Origin: Caballeronia sp. dw_276 | Lineage (GTDB): Bacteria; Pseudomonadota; Gammaproteobacteria; Burkholderiales; Burkholderiaceae | Length of the DNA: 64,000 nt | Direction of reading: 5' to 3' | Assembly: GCF_018449635.1 (NCBI RefSeq) | Contig: NZ_JAAVUV010000003.1 | Coordinates: 310,001 to 374,000, forward strand | Part shown: piece after piece, positions 29,489 through 39,700 of the stretch | Layout of the letters: the number at the start of each line of letters is the position of its first letter | Position numbering within the stretch: the stretch's first letter is position 1 | Notes under the pieces: generated by a model | Database searches by the model: none | Told to the model about the DNA's origin: nothing | The model's input: the letters and a program-made list of their open reading frames with translations, nothing else | Program-made: the position numbers and the translations under genes

Positions 29489-30931
29489 CTAACCCATGCG
29501 ATCGGCGTATTCGGTGAGCATTGCAGGCAGCCCTGGATCGCCGCAATTGGCAATGTTAAAGCGCATCCAGGTGCTCGGCAGTTGATGCGGGGAAAAGAGG
29601 CTTCCCGGCGTCAACAGGAACCCGGCCTCGTGCCCGAAGGCCGCGAGACCTTCCGAGTCCACGCCGGTATCGGCCCATAAAAACATGCCGGCCGCCGGGA
29701 CGAGATACGGCTTGTAGCCCACTTTTTCGAACATGCGTACGGTCTTCTCGCGCACGCCATCGAGTTTCACGCGCAGGCGCTCGACGTGCCGCCGGTAGTG
29801 GCCATCGGTGAGGACTTTGTACAAGACGCGCTCGTTGAGTTCCGGACTGGTCATGCCAACGAGCATCTTTTGATCGGCAATTGCATTCGCCACTTCCGGC
29901 GCGCACGCGATGTACCCCACGCGCAAATTCGGCGCGAGCGTCTTGGAAAAGCTGTTGAGGAAGATCACGCGCTTGAGCTGATCGAGGCTTGCGAGACGCG
30001 TGGCCGCGAAGTTGGTCGGGCAGAGGTCGCCGTAAATATCGTCTTCCACGACGATGAAATCATAGGTCTGCGCAAGCTGGAGAATCCGAAAAGCCTGCGC
30101 TGCCGTAAGCGACGTTCCCGTGGGATTTTGCAGGACCGAATTGATCACGAGCATCTTCGGACGCCACGTCTGCACGAGATTTTCGAGGGCATCGAGATCG
30201 GGGCCGTCGGGCGTGTACGGCATGCCGACGAGCCGCGCGCCTTGCGCGATGAAGCGGCCGAACATCTGGAACCACGCAGGGTCGCCCACGATCACCGTAT
30301 CGCCCGGCTTGACGAACACGCGTGCAATCAAGTCGATGGCTTGCGTCACGCCCGACACCATCACGATTTGCTGCGTCGATGCGCCAATCTCCAGCTCTTC
30401 CAGCCGTGTCTGCAACTGCTGGCGCAGCGGCAGGAAGCCTTGCGGCGTGCCGAATCCGAGCATTTGCCCGCCGCTTTGCCGGCTGATCGACCGCAGGGCG
30501 CCGGTTAGCAATTCGCCGTTCAGCCAACTGGACGGCAGATAGCCGATGCCCGGCCCCTTCGCCGGACTCGACGTATGCAGCATGTTGCGCAGCAGCCAGA
30601 CCACGTCGATGGTGCTCGTGACCGGCTGCGGTTCGCTGGCCGATTGCGGATGCACGTGAGCGTCGTTCGAGCCGCTGCGGTCGCGCACGAAAAACCCGGA
30701 CCCACGGCGTGAATCCAGATAACCGTGCGCGACCAGCCGTTCGTACGCCTCGACCACGGTAAAGCGCGACACGCCTTTATCCACGGCGAGCTTGCGGATC
30801 GACGGCATCCGCATGCCGGGGCGAAACACCCTTTCATCAATACGGCGCCGTCCCCACTGAACCAGCTGGTCGACAAGCGTAAGCTGCGGCGCGCCGTGCG
30901 GGGCGGGAATCTGGTCGAGCGGAACGGACAT
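29489..30931 (-). CDS. MocR/GntR-type regulator with aminotransferase domain
   Basis: 480 residues from the ATG at 30931, preferred over 30943 because GGAG lies six bases upstream. The N-terminal GntR winged helix (MRMPSIRKLAVDKGVSRFTV, EAYERLVAHGYLDSRRGSGF) is fused to a fold-type I PLP domain: FGTPQGFLPLRQQLQTRLEE, FVVEDDIYGDL and the PLP Lys in LNSFSKTLAPNLRVGY. MocR proteins sense amino acids or B6 vitamers and often control a divergent gene. Here a VOC-aminotransferase-RidA cluster diverges from it; two TGTACCG direct repeats lie in the shared region. Confidence 0.92.
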   Translation of the reverse strand: MSVPLDQIPAPHGAPQLTLVDQLVQWGRRRIDERVFRPGMRMPSIRKLAVDKGVSRFTVVEAYERLVAHGYLDSRRGSGFFVRDRSGSNDAHVHPQSASEPQPVTSTIDVVWLLRNMLHTSSPAKGPGIGYLPSSWLNGELLTGALRSISRQSGGQMLGFGTPQGFLPLRQQLQTRLEELEIGASTQQIVMVSGVTQAIDLIARVFVKPGDTVIVGDPAWFQMFGRFIAQGARLVGMPYTPDGPDLDALENLVQTWRPKMLVINSVLQNPTGTSLTAAQAFRILQLAQTYDFIVVEDDIYGDLCPTNFAATRLASLDQLKRVIFLNSFSKTLAPNLRVGYIACAPEVANAIADQKMLVGMTSPELNERVLYKVLTDGHYRRHVERLRVKLDGVREKTVRMFEKVGYKPYLVPAAGMFLWADTGVDSEGLAAFGHEAGFLLTPGSLFSPHQLPSTWMRFNIANCGDPGLPAMLTEYADRMG

Positions 30932-30964
30932 GCCGGGCTCCATCGGATGAATGCGTGCGGTGAC

Positions 30965-31020
30965 TGTACCGAGAAGTATCGGATAGATTGTACCGTTACT
31001 GTCACGGTCCTAGCCGATAC
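30965..31020. promoter_or_regulatory. Direct and inverted repeats between the MocR regulator and the VOC cluster
   Basis: TGTACCG occurs at 30965-30971 and 30989-30995 (24-bp pitch, same helix face within error), and GTATCGG (30976-30982) is inverted as CCGATAC (31014-31020). MocR-type regulators characteristically bind spaced direct repeats at their divergent promoter. The element starts 34 bp upstream of the regulator start codon. Binding is inferred. Confidence 0.5.
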
Positions 31021-31206
31021 ATTTTAAGATCGCGCTGATGCTAATCTGGCCGCTTTTGTAGCCTTGCAGCGAGATCCTGGTGAGTACCGAATACCCGGCC
31101 GAATGGCTAATGCGACCGCGCTGCCAGGCGAAACGGGTATGCTGGCGAGCTTGGCCGTGGTTTTCCACGCATCTCATTCACGTCGTATTTACGTTGTCCG
31201 TGCACC

Positions 31207-32079
31207 ATGACCGCTCCGCCGTTGCAACTCGACCATCTCGTGATCGCCGCCCGCACGCTTGAAGAAGGCGCGCGTTTCATCGCCGCGAAACTGGGCGTGG
31301 AGACGAGCGAGGGCGGCGCCCATCCGCTGATGCGCACGCATAACCGCTTACTCAACCTCTGGGGCGGCGCATATCTGGAAGTGATCGCAATCGATCCCGC
31401 TGCAGCCGCCACGGAATCTCCGCACGCTCGTCTTTTCGCACTCGATGACCCCGCGTTTCTCGAACGGCTCGAAACGGGCCCGCAACTCGTGCATTGGGTC
31501 GCGCGCGTCGATCGGCCGAAATTGCTGACGCGCTGGCAGGCGCAATACCCTGAGCGCATCGCGCCCGTCGTAGCCATGTCGCGCGGCACGAACAGCTGGA
31601 ACCTGACCGTGCCCGACGATGGCTCGTTTCCCGCATGGCAAGGTTCCGGCAATGGACTTCTGCCCTCATTGATCCAATGGGATACGGCGCGGCATCCGAG
31701 TGCATCGTTGCCTGAAACAGGTATTGCGGTGAAGTCGATGACGGGGTTTCATCCGCGTGCGCATTTGCTCCTGGAACAGATGGCGTGGCTCGGCACATCG
31801 CATTTGATGAACGTCGAAGTGACGCAAGGCGCGCCGGTTCTGGTCGCGGAATTCGAGCTGCCGGATGGCTCCATCGTCACGATGGGTGAAACCTCCGAGG
31901 CAATCGAAGCCGCAATGCAGGCAGCGAGGCAAGCTGAACTAGCCGCCGCCAGACCCGCCCGCAGGCGCGCGAAAAGCAAGAAGGCGGAAGACGTAACCGA
32001 AGCCGCTGAAGATATGGAAACCGCAAGCGATTCAATGCCCGGCGAAACCGGGCAGCACGAAGAGCACCAAGAACATTGA
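31207..32079 (+). CDS. VOC-family (Glyoxalase_3-like) protein
   Basis: 290 residues. The N-terminal glyoxalase-like domain (LQLDHLVIAARTLEEGARFI, KLGVETSEGGAHPLMRTHN, LSLWGGAYLEVIAIDPAA-type strand) matches the PF13468 group; His in LDHLVIAA is the usual first metal ligand. The C-terminal tail (about 235-290) is Ala/Arg/Glu-rich and low complexity, unlike the rest. Cytosolic and of unknown substrate. First gene of a cluster with an aminotransferase and RidA. Confidence 0.82.
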   Translation: MTAPPLQLDHLVIAARTLEEGARFIAAKLGVETSEGGAHPLMRTHNRLLNLWGGAYLEVIAIDPAAAATESPHARLFALDDPAFLERLETGPQLVHWVARVDRPKLLTRWQAQYPERIAPVVAMSRGTNSWNLTVPDDGSFPAWQGSGNGLLPSLIQWDTARHPSASLPETGIAVKSMTGFHPRAHLLLEQMAWLGTSHLMNVEVTQGAPVLVAEFELPDGSIVTMGETSEAIEAAMQAARQAELAAARPARRRAKSKKAEDVTEAAEDMETASDSMPGETGQHEEHQEH

Positions 32080-32156
32080 GGCGGCGGGATAATAAGCATC
32101 CGCCGCGCCCCTGACCGACTGACCCGTACCGCCCACCAAGACCGACCGAGGACCCC

Positions 32157-33353
32157 ATGAATCAAGCCGACCTTCAAGCCCAGCCGTGGCAACTTTCCGA
32201 ACGCGCTAGAAAGCTCACCAGTTCGGCAATTCGTGAAATCCTGAAGGTCACGGAGCGTCCCGAGGTCATTTCGTTTGCGGGCGGATTGCCTTCGCCGGCG
32301 ACGTTTCCCGTCGAAGAGATGCGCGTGGCGTGTGACCGCATCCTGCGCGACAGTCCGGCCGCCGCGCTTCAATACAGCGCGACCGAAGGCTATCTGCCGC
32401 TGCGCGAATGGGTCGCGCAACGGTATTCGGTGAATGGCGCGTCGGTGCGTGCTTCGCAAGTGCTGATCACGACCGGATCGCAGCAGGCGCTGGATCTGCT
32501 CGGCAAGGTATTGATCGATCCGGCGAGCCGCGTGCTGGTCGAAACGCCGACCTACCTTGGCGCGCTGCAATCGTTTTCAATGTACGAGCCGAACTACGTA
32601 CAAGTTCCAACCGATGAACACGGCCTGATTCCCGAAGCGCTGAATACCACGCTTACCGCGGGCGCACGCCTCTTGTACGCGCAGCCGAATTTCCAGAACC
32701 CGACTGGCCGTCGCTTGTCGCTCGAACGCCGGACGGCGCTCGCCGCGTTTGCGCAACGTGCCGGGTTCCCGGTGATCGAAGACGATCCGTACGGCGCGCT
32801 CGACTACGCCGGTACGCCGCTGCCGACCATGCTTTCCATGGCGCCGGATCACATCGTGCATCTGGGGTCGTTTTCGAAGGTGTTGTCGCCGGGCATGCGC
32901 GTGGGTTACATCATCGCGCCCGAGGAACTGCACTTCAAACTCGTCCAGGCCAAACAAGCAACCGACCTGCATACGCCGAGCCTCACACAGCGCATCGTGC
33001 ATGAGGTCGTGAAGGACGGATTCCTCGAAACGCATATTCCGAAGATCCGCGCGCTGTATCGGGATCAATGCGCGGCCATGCTGGCATCGCTTGAAAAGCA
33101 CATGCCGGCGGGCGTGGAGTGGAACCGGCCGGAAGGCGGCATGTTCGTGTGGGTGAAGCTGCCACAGCACATCGATACAATGAAACTGCTCGAGCAATCC
33201 ATTGCGCAACACGTCGCGTTCGTCCCTGGCGGACCGTTCTTCGCGAACGAAGCCGAGCACAACACGCTGCGCTTGTCGTTCGTGACGGTGCCGCCGGCCA
33301 AGATCGACGAAGGCGTTGCAAAGCTCGGCGCGCTGATTCGCGCGCAGGTTTGA
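32157..33353 (+). CDS. PLP-dependent fold-type I aminotransferase (LysN/2-aminoadipate type)
   Basis: 398 residues with no regulator domain. It has VISFAGGLPSPATFPVEEMR, LQYSATEGYLPLREWVAQRY, TTGSQQALDLLGKVLIDPAS, PVIEDDPYGALDYAG and the PLP Lys in LGSFSKVLSPGMRVGYI, ending FVTVPPAKIDEGVAKLG. The pattern is of LysN-like aminotransferases acting on 2-aminoadipate, branched or aromatic amino acids; substrate not determinable. Related to the catalytic half of the neighbouring MocR protein. RidA follows 30 bp later. Confidence 0.9.
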   Translation: MNQADLQAQPWQLSERARKLTSSAIREILKVTERPEVISFAGGLPSPATFPVEEMRVACDRILRDSPAAALQYSATEGYLPLREWVAQRYSVNGASVRASQVLITTGSQQALDLLGKVLIDPASRVLVETPTYLGALQSFSMYEPNYVQVPTDEHGLIPEALNTTLTAGARLLYAQPNFQNPTGRRLSLERRTALAAFAQRAGFPVIEDDPYGALDYAGTPLPTMLSMAPDHIVHLGSFSKVLSPGMRVGYIIAPEELHFKLVQAKQATDLHTPSLTQRIVHEVVKDGFLETHIPKIRALYRDQCAAMLASLEKHMPAGVEWNRPEGGMFVWVKLPQHIDTMKLLEQSIAQHVAFVPGGPFFANEAEHNTLRLSFVTVPPAKIDEGVAKLGALIRAQV

Positions 33354-33383
33354 TTTTCACCACTCATTTCAAGGGAAACTCAC

Positions 33384-33848
33384 ATGGCTCAACTGAACGT
33401 GTACGACAAGCTGAAGGAACTCGGCATTGAATTGCCGACAGCCGGCGCTCCTGCCGCTGCCTATGTCATGAGTGCGCAAAGCGGCAATACGGTCTACCTC
33501 TCCGGCCACATTGCGAAGAAGGACGGCAAGGTGTGGGCGGGCAAACTGGGCGCAACGCTCACGACCGCGGAAGGCCAGGTTGCTGCGCGCTCGATTGCCG
33601 TCGACCTGATCGCGACGCTGCACGCGCACGTGGGCGACCTCAACAAGGTCACGCGGATTGTGAAAGTAATGAGCCTCGTCAACTCAACGTTCGAATTCAC
33701 CGAACAGCATCTGGTGACGAACGGCGCATCCGAACTGATCGCCGAGGTGTTCGGCGAGCGCGGCAAGCATGCCCGCTCCGCTTTCGGCGTGGCGCAAATT
33801 CCGCTTGGCGCATGCGTCGAGATTGAATTGATCGCCGAAGTCGCCTGA
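33384..33848 (+). CDS. RidA-family enamine/imine deaminase
   Basis: 154 residues, RidA/YjgF/YER057c family. RidA proteins hydrolyse reactive enamine/imine intermediates released by PLP enzymes, so its position 30 bp behind an aminotransferase makes sense. Seen: YDKLKELGIELPTAGAPAAA, VYLSGHIAKKDGKVWAGKLG, VMSLVNSTFEFTEQHLVTNG and KHARSAFGVAQIPLGACVEI with the conserved Arg of the active site. Slightly longer than E. coli RidA, as in the YjgH/CwpFM-like branch. AAGGGAAA precedes the start. Confidence 0.92.
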   Translation: MAQLNVYDKLKELGIELPTAGAPAAAYVMSAQSGNTVYLSGHIAKKDGKVWAGKLGATLTTAEGQVAARSIAVDLIATLHAHVGDLNKVTRIVKVMSLVNSTFEFTEQHLVTNGASELIAEVFGERGKHARSAFGVAQIPLGACVEIELIAEVA

Positions 33849-34367
33849 ACGGTCAAGAATTAAACGTTAAAGGCGTTTTCGAACGCCGCGTTTATTACAC
33901 GCGTTTGTTTTCCCCGATGCCGCCCGGCATCGGGATGGTGAATCCGGATGCTTTTTATATCGATAAATCGCATCTGCGAAACAACGTTTCATGGCGCTGA
34001 GGCTTACCAGGCGGGCGTTTCAGCCTATCCGCGTATACCTCGATGCGCCATCGAACCTCTGAGCTTCCTTAAACGGGTCGCCTTCAGTAATATCTAAGCC
34101 GGCCCGCATTGGTAATATCTGAGCTGCGGCTTCGAGCATGAAGCCTACATGCTGCGAGATTTAAGTATCCATATTCAATAAATAACTGTAAGAAATGCAA
34201 GATGCGCGTGGAGCAATTTGCGCAAACTTGCAAACGATTTCGAAGACGCATCCAGTTTTGATTGAGCCACGAACTGGATTGAGTCAGCAGCGGACCACCG
34301 GACCGCCAATTTGATCCGGACCACCCGCCCGCCACTACGTCACCGGGTCCATGAACTGACCGAACCC
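33849..34367. other. Intergenic region upstream of the GGDEF-EAL gene
   Basis: About 520 bp without a believable gene. Besides two hairpins near ridA it holds a direct repeat GTAATATCT at 34087-34095 and 34112-34120 (each followed by -AGC-) and an AT-rich stretch at 34150-34200 that probably contains the promoter of the c-di-GMP gene. Confidence 0.5.
33872..33887 (+). terminator. Hairpin after ridA, possible terminator
   Basis: GGCGTT-TTCG-AACGCC, a 6-bp stem with a tetraloop, 24 bp past the stop, followed by GCGTTTATT. A second, stronger 9-bp hairpin (33913-33921 with 33926-33934) follows without a T tract. Confidence 0.5.
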
Positions 34368-36767
34368 ATGAACCGATCACGGCCCAGAACGCCACGCGAC
34401 ATGAAACACGCGGACTTTCCCCGCAGGCGTCGCGCATTGTTCGCCATCCCCGCGCTAGGGGCGCTCGTGCTCGTGCTGCTTTGGACGGTCATCTTCGCGC
34501 GGCTTTCGGTCGAGCGCGAAGCGGCGACGCACGCGTCCATGGCATCAGCCGCCATCCTTTCTTCGGCGCTCGAACAGCACACGATCAAGGCGATCCACCA
34601 GGTCGACCAGATCACCCGTTTCGTCAAATACGAGTTCGAGAAGACGCCGGGTCAGTTCAACCTGGCGAGCACGGTTGAAAAAGGCGTGGTGCAAAGCGAC
34701 ACGCTGGTGCAAGTGTCTCTTATCGATGAACACGGCATCCTCACCGCGACCACCGCCGAATCGAAACCCAGACCCGTCGATCTGTCGGATCGGGAGCATT
34801 TCCAGGTTCACGCGCTATCGAACGATGACTTGCTGTATATCAGCAAGCCGGTGCTTGGCCGCGTATCGCGTCAATGGACGCTGCAGATCACGCGGCGCCT
34901 GAATCATCCCGATGGCTCGTTTGCGGGCGTGGTGGTCGTCTCGGAAAACCCCAGCTATTTCACGAGTGATTTTTATAACGTTGCGTCGATCGGTCGTGAA
35001 GGCGTCGTTGCCGTGATCTCGGATAACGGCTCCGTGCTGGCGCGCAGTACCGGCGCGGGTTCGTTCACGTCGAAGGCCAACGGCCGCATGATGAGAATGG
35101 GCGAACCCGGCAGCGACTCGGCGAGCGTCTTCACTGCAAGCGGCGTGTATCCGACGTCAGATCACGCGTCGGGTATCTACGTCGATCCTATCGATAACGT
35201 CACGCGCATCGTTTCGTACCGGCATATCGATGGTTATCCGCTCGGCGTGCTGGTAGGTCTTTCGCAGGCCGAGGAGTTCACCGACTTCAACCACACGCGC
35301 CGCGTCTATCTGCTGATGGCAACGTTCATCTCGCTTGCCATGCTCGGCTTCTTCGCGGTGGCGACGGGCCTGATCGGCAAGCTGCTCGGGCGCGAGCGCG
35401 AGATGACGCATCTGGTTGAATATGATTTGCTGACCGGATTGCGCAACCGTTATTCAACGCTGCAGACGCTCAGGCAAGATGTGGTGAAACCCGAGAACGT
35501 GGGTCACCTCGCGCTGCTTTTCATCGATCTCGACAACTTCAAGACCGTCAACGACACGCTCGGCCACAATGCCGGCGACATCGTCCTGCAGATGACGGCA
35601 TCGAGGCTCGCGGAAACCGTCGGCGACCATGGCACGCTTTCGCGCATCGGCGGCGACGAGTTCGTGGTCGTAGTGAAAGGCGCCGATGTCGAGCGGCAGG
35701 CCGTCGAAATGGCCGAAGCGGTGTCACATATGTTCGCCACGCCCTTCGACGTCCGCGGCAGCGCGTTCGTGCTGCATGCAAGCGTGGGCATTGCGTTGTA
35801 TTCGGTATCGAGCGAAAGCGAAATCGACCTGCTGAAAAAGGCCGATCTCGCCATGTACAGCGCGAAGGACGCGGGCAAGAATTGCTACCAGTTTTATTCG
35901 CCGCAGTTGTCGCATCGCGCGGACCATTTGATGAAGTGGGAACAGCAATTAAGGGTCGCGCTCGCGCAAAACCAGTTGTTCCTTGCGTACCAGCCGAAGA
36001 TCGACCTGACGCGCCGGTGCATCACCGGCTTCGAAGCACTCGCCCGTTGGAACCATCCGCAACACGGTCTGATCCCCGCGAACGAATTCATTCCGGTCGC
36101 GGAAAGCACGGGCTTGATCGTGCCGATCGGGGATTTCGTGATTCATACCGCGTGCCGGCAATTGGCCATCTGGCAGGGCCAAGGGTATGACGGGTTGTCG
36201 CTCGCGGTGAACATCTCGGCGGTGCAGTTCTGGCGCGGCGATTTGCTCGAAACGGTGGCGGCCGCCATTCGCGAAAGCGGCATCGCGCCGGGCAAGCTCG
36301 AGCTTGAGATCACGGAAACCGTGATGATGGAGTTTCCGGATATCGTGGCGGAAAAGATTGCGGCGTTGAAGCGGCTCGGCGTGCGGATCGCGCTGGATGA
36401 CTTCGGCACCGGGTATTCGTCACTGTCATACCTGAACCGTTTTGCCGTCGATACCCTCAAGGTGGACCGGTCGTTTATCCAGGCCATTCCGCATGATCGA
36501 AGCGTTTGCGTGATGGTTTCGGCGATCGTGAATCTGGCGCGATCGCTCGGGCTGACCGTAGTCGTGGAAGGCACCGAGACCGAAGAGCAAATCACGTGGC
36601 TGTCGCGGCTTGGACCTATCGAGGCACAGGGGTTTCTGTTTTCTCGCGCGGTGCCGGCCGAAGGCGTTCAGGCGTTGCTCGACCGGTTCGGGGTTTGCGG
36701 TCTGGGACTCGTATCCGATGTCGTCGCGCTGCCGTTTGGCGAAGCGCCATCGAATGCGGTGGATTGA
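34368..36767 (+). CDS. CACHE-GGDEF-EAL cyclic-di-GMP enzyme
   Basis: About 800 residues from the ATG at 34368; no start has a good ribosome site, and 34311 or 34401 are alternatives. A membrane helix near residues 15-38, a periplasmic double-CACHE sensor (DEHGILTATTAESKPRPVDL, SDREHFQVHALSNDDLLYIS), a second helix, then GGDEF (RIGGDEFVVVVKG, intact) and EAL (FEALARWNHPQHGLIPANEF, LEITETVMM, ALDDFGTGYSSLSYL, all intact). Both synthesis and hydrolysis motifs look complete. An RxxD inhibitory site is not evident. Convergent with the autotransporter. Confidence 0.92.
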   Translation: MNRSRPRTPRDMKHADFPRRRRALFAIPALGALVLVLLWTVIFARLSVEREAATHASMASAAILSSALEQHTIKAIHQVDQITRFVKYEFEKTPGQFNLASTVEKGVVQSDTLVQVSLIDEHGILTATTAESKPRPVDLSDREHFQVHALSNDDLLYISKPVLGRVSRQWTLQITRRLNHPDGSFAGVVVVSENPSYFTSDFYNVASIGREGVVAVISDNGSVLARSTGAGSFTSKANGRMMRMGEPGSDSASVFTASGVYPTSDHASGIYVDPIDNVTRIVSYRHIDGYPLGVLVGLSQAEEFTDFNHTRRVYLLMATFISLAMLGFFAVATGLIGKLLGREREMTHLVEYDLLTGLRNRYSTLQTLRQDVVKPENVGHLALLFIDLDNFKTVNDTLGHNAGDIVLQMTASRLAETVGDHGTLSRIGGDEFVVVVKGADVERQAVEMAEAVSHMFATPFDVRGSAFVLHASVGIALYSVSSESEIDLLKKADLAMYSAKDAGKNCYQFYSPQLSHRADHLMKWEQQLRVALAQNQLFLAYQPKIDLTRRCITGFEALARWNHPQHGLIPANEFIPVAESTGLIVPIGDFVIHTACRQLAIWQGQGYDGLSLAVNISAVQFWRGDLLETVAAAIRESGIAPGKLELEITETVMMEFPDIVAEKIAALKRLGVRIALDDFGTGYSSLSYLNRFAVDTLKVDRSFIQAIPHDRSVCVMVSAIVNLARSLGLTVVVEGTETEEQITWLSRLGPIEAQGFLFSRAVPAEGVQALLDRFGVCGLGLVSDVVALPFGEAPSNAVD

Positions 36768-36783
36768 ACTTCTTCTCGAAGCT

Positions 36784-39700
36784 TCACCAGCGGTAGTCCA
36801 AACCCACGTTTCCCGCATGCGTGTGGCCGCCTCCGCCGAACTCGCCGTCGTAGCGCAATCCGGCATGCACTCGCCGTCCCAGCGCAACACGCACGCCTAT
36901 TCCTGCCTGCATTGCGTCGCGCGCCGCGCCGCTGCCGTGCACGGCAAAAGCGCTGTTCGCCGCACCTTCGAAACTCGCGCTGACCGCCTGTGTTCGCGCG
37001 CCGTACTGATGCACCCACGCCAGTTCGCCATTGAGGCTCCATGCATGGCCAAGCAATTCCAATTGATTGCGCCAGCGCGCGCCCAATGACGATCGTATGG
37101 AGTTTGCGGTGTTCGCCGACACGGCCAGGTTCACCGAATCGGCGCCGCTTTCGTTGAACGCCGGCGTCTCTGCCCGCTGCAATTCAAGCGCTACGAACGG
37201 CGACACCACGCCGATCTTTCCCATCGATATATCCACGCCATTGCTGAGCGTGGCGAAGTACTGGTTCCCGCCGACACTGCCGAGCGCCGTGCGCGGGGTA
37301 TCGGTGAAGAAGATCGAGCGCTTCATGTCGTCACTGTTGCGCGCATATCCCGCCGATGCCTGCAGCCAGTACGCGCCCGGCACATAACTGCCGTACAGCG
37401 CTGCCTGGTAGGTATCGAACTGGCCGTGAACGGGCAACGTACTGGTCGAAGTATTGCCGTGCATGGCGGCGAGCGCCGCGCCGACGGTGACCTTCGGCAC
37501 GATCCTGTAATCGATGCCCGATATCACGCCGCCTATGCTCGTTTGCTGGCCAAGCCAGGTGTCGTAGCCGCCGAGCTTGCCGGTGCTGCCGAGCACGCTG
37601 ATCCACGAGCACACACGCCCAGGATTGGCCGACGACGGTGTCGCAACGTCCGCCGCGCATTCGCCGGCGAAGCGCGCGGCGTTCAGCCTGTCATCGATTG
37701 CGTTCATGCTAAGGCGCGCGGCTTCGAAGTGCGCGTTCGGGAAGGCGGCGTAGGCTTCCGCGCTCAACTGGTCGAGCGCCGCATATGCCGATGAACCTTC
37801 AAGGCTCAGCAAGTCGCCTGCGACCGACAGAAAATCACGCGTTGGCGCAACGCCCGACCCGATGCCCGCCACGCCATGATCGAGCGCCGCTTCGACCGCG
37901 ATCTGGTTCGGGGTGCCACCGGCGAACTGGAAGCCGCGCTGCACGTGAAGGTAAGCGTTGCTGGCATCGTAGGAGAGCGATGCCGAGACAAACGGATTGC
38001 GCGTCTCCAAGCCGGAGAAGACACCCGTGAGACCGGCGGTCGTGGACAGGATGGTGTACGTGTCGGTGGGCGTGAAGGACGCCGCGCGCAGACGCACGCG
38101 CACGAGACCGCCTTGCAGCGCCGCTGTTCCAGCGACGGCGATCAGGTCGTGGCCGTCCGGCGTGATATCGGCCTCGTAATGGCTTCCCGAAGCCTGCGTA
38201 TATGAGCCGGCAACTGAAAGCGTGCCCGTCGATAAACGCTGAAGTCCCGCAATTGCCGCAACGGTCGGTGCGCCCGGCGCGATGACACCTTGCATCGAAA
38301 CCGCGCCTTTCAGCGCGCCCGTGCCATTGAGCGTGGAATCGGGCGCGATGGTGACCGATGGACTCGTCAGGTTGCCGGTCAACGTCAGCGTGCTGTGGCT
38401 GATCGTGCTGGCCGAGGTTATCGATACCGGAGCTGACAAGGTCCAGTTGGCGTCCTGCATGGTCAGCGTGGAAAAGCCCGATGTCCGGCTCGCCAACGTG
38501 CCTGCGCCTTGCAACGTCAATGCATTCGACGAACCCAATCCGCCGTCAAGATCGCCGGTTACGTTGCTTCCGCTGCCGAGCGTCAAGCGGTTGTTCGACC
38601 CGGTAAAACGCACGGCGGCGGACTGGCCGATGATCGTTCCTGCGTTGACGATCGACACATTCGATCCGGCGATGACGGCGACGCCCGTCGCGCTGGTAAT
38701 CGATGCGCCCTGCTCGTTCGTCAGGCTCGCAACACCGCCGGGGGCATCGATGGAAACGCCCGTTCCGTTCACGCCTTGCGCCGCGATCGACCCCGCGTTC
38801 TCGATGGAAACATCCGTCCCGGCCACTGCCAAAACGCCATTGGCGCCGTGGATGGATGCGCCGCGCTGGTTGAGCAAGCTCGTCTGACCCGTAGGCGCAT
38901 TGATCGCAACGCCGGCCCCATTGTTCCCATTCGATGCGATGCGCCCCGCGTTGATCATCGACACATTCGATCCCGCCTGCACCGCGTTGCCGCCCGCAGC
39001 CGTGATCGACCCGCCCGCCTTGTTCACGAGATTCGCGGGACCCGAGGGGGCATCGATGGCAACACCTGCTCCGGTTGTGCCACTTGCTTCGATCGCGCCC
39101 GCATTGCTGATCGATACGTTCGAGCCCGCCTTGACCGCGTCGCCCGCTACGCTCGTGATCGATCCGCCCCGCTCGTTGCTCAGCACAGCGACGCCCGAGG
39201 GTGCATCGATCGCGACGCCGGTTCCGTCGATGCCACCCGCCACGATCGTTCCCGCGTTTGTGATCGATACATTCACGGAGCCCGGCGCCAGAACTCCGGA
39301 CGCGCCTTTGATCGATGCGCCTTGCTGATTCGCGAGGCTTGCGGTACCGGAAGTTGCATCGATCAGAACACCGCTTCCGTTGTCCGCGCTTCCCGCGATC
39401 GATCCCGCATTGATGATCGAAACGCTCGCGCCGGACTGAACCGAAGCTTTGACCGCATCCCCGGCCGCGCTCGTGATCGATCCGCCCCGCTCGTTCGTCA
39501 GGCTCGCCGCGCCCGCAGGAGAAACGATTAGAACGCCGACAGATTTCGCCCCTTGCGACGCAATGGAGCCCGCGTTCTCCACGCTTGTAGCATCGCCGGT
39601 TGCGAGCACCGCGGCCACGCCGTCGGCGCTGCTCGAAATCGAACCGCGGTTGACGACCCGGCTTTTGTCATTCACCGATACCGCGTTCCCCGCGCTCGCC

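Noticed and set aside
38659..39588. Regularly spaced repeats that might suggest a CRISPR array
   Set aside because: Units are 153 bp, coding and diverged, with no short direct repeat and unique spacer pattern; they encode the autotransporter passenger.
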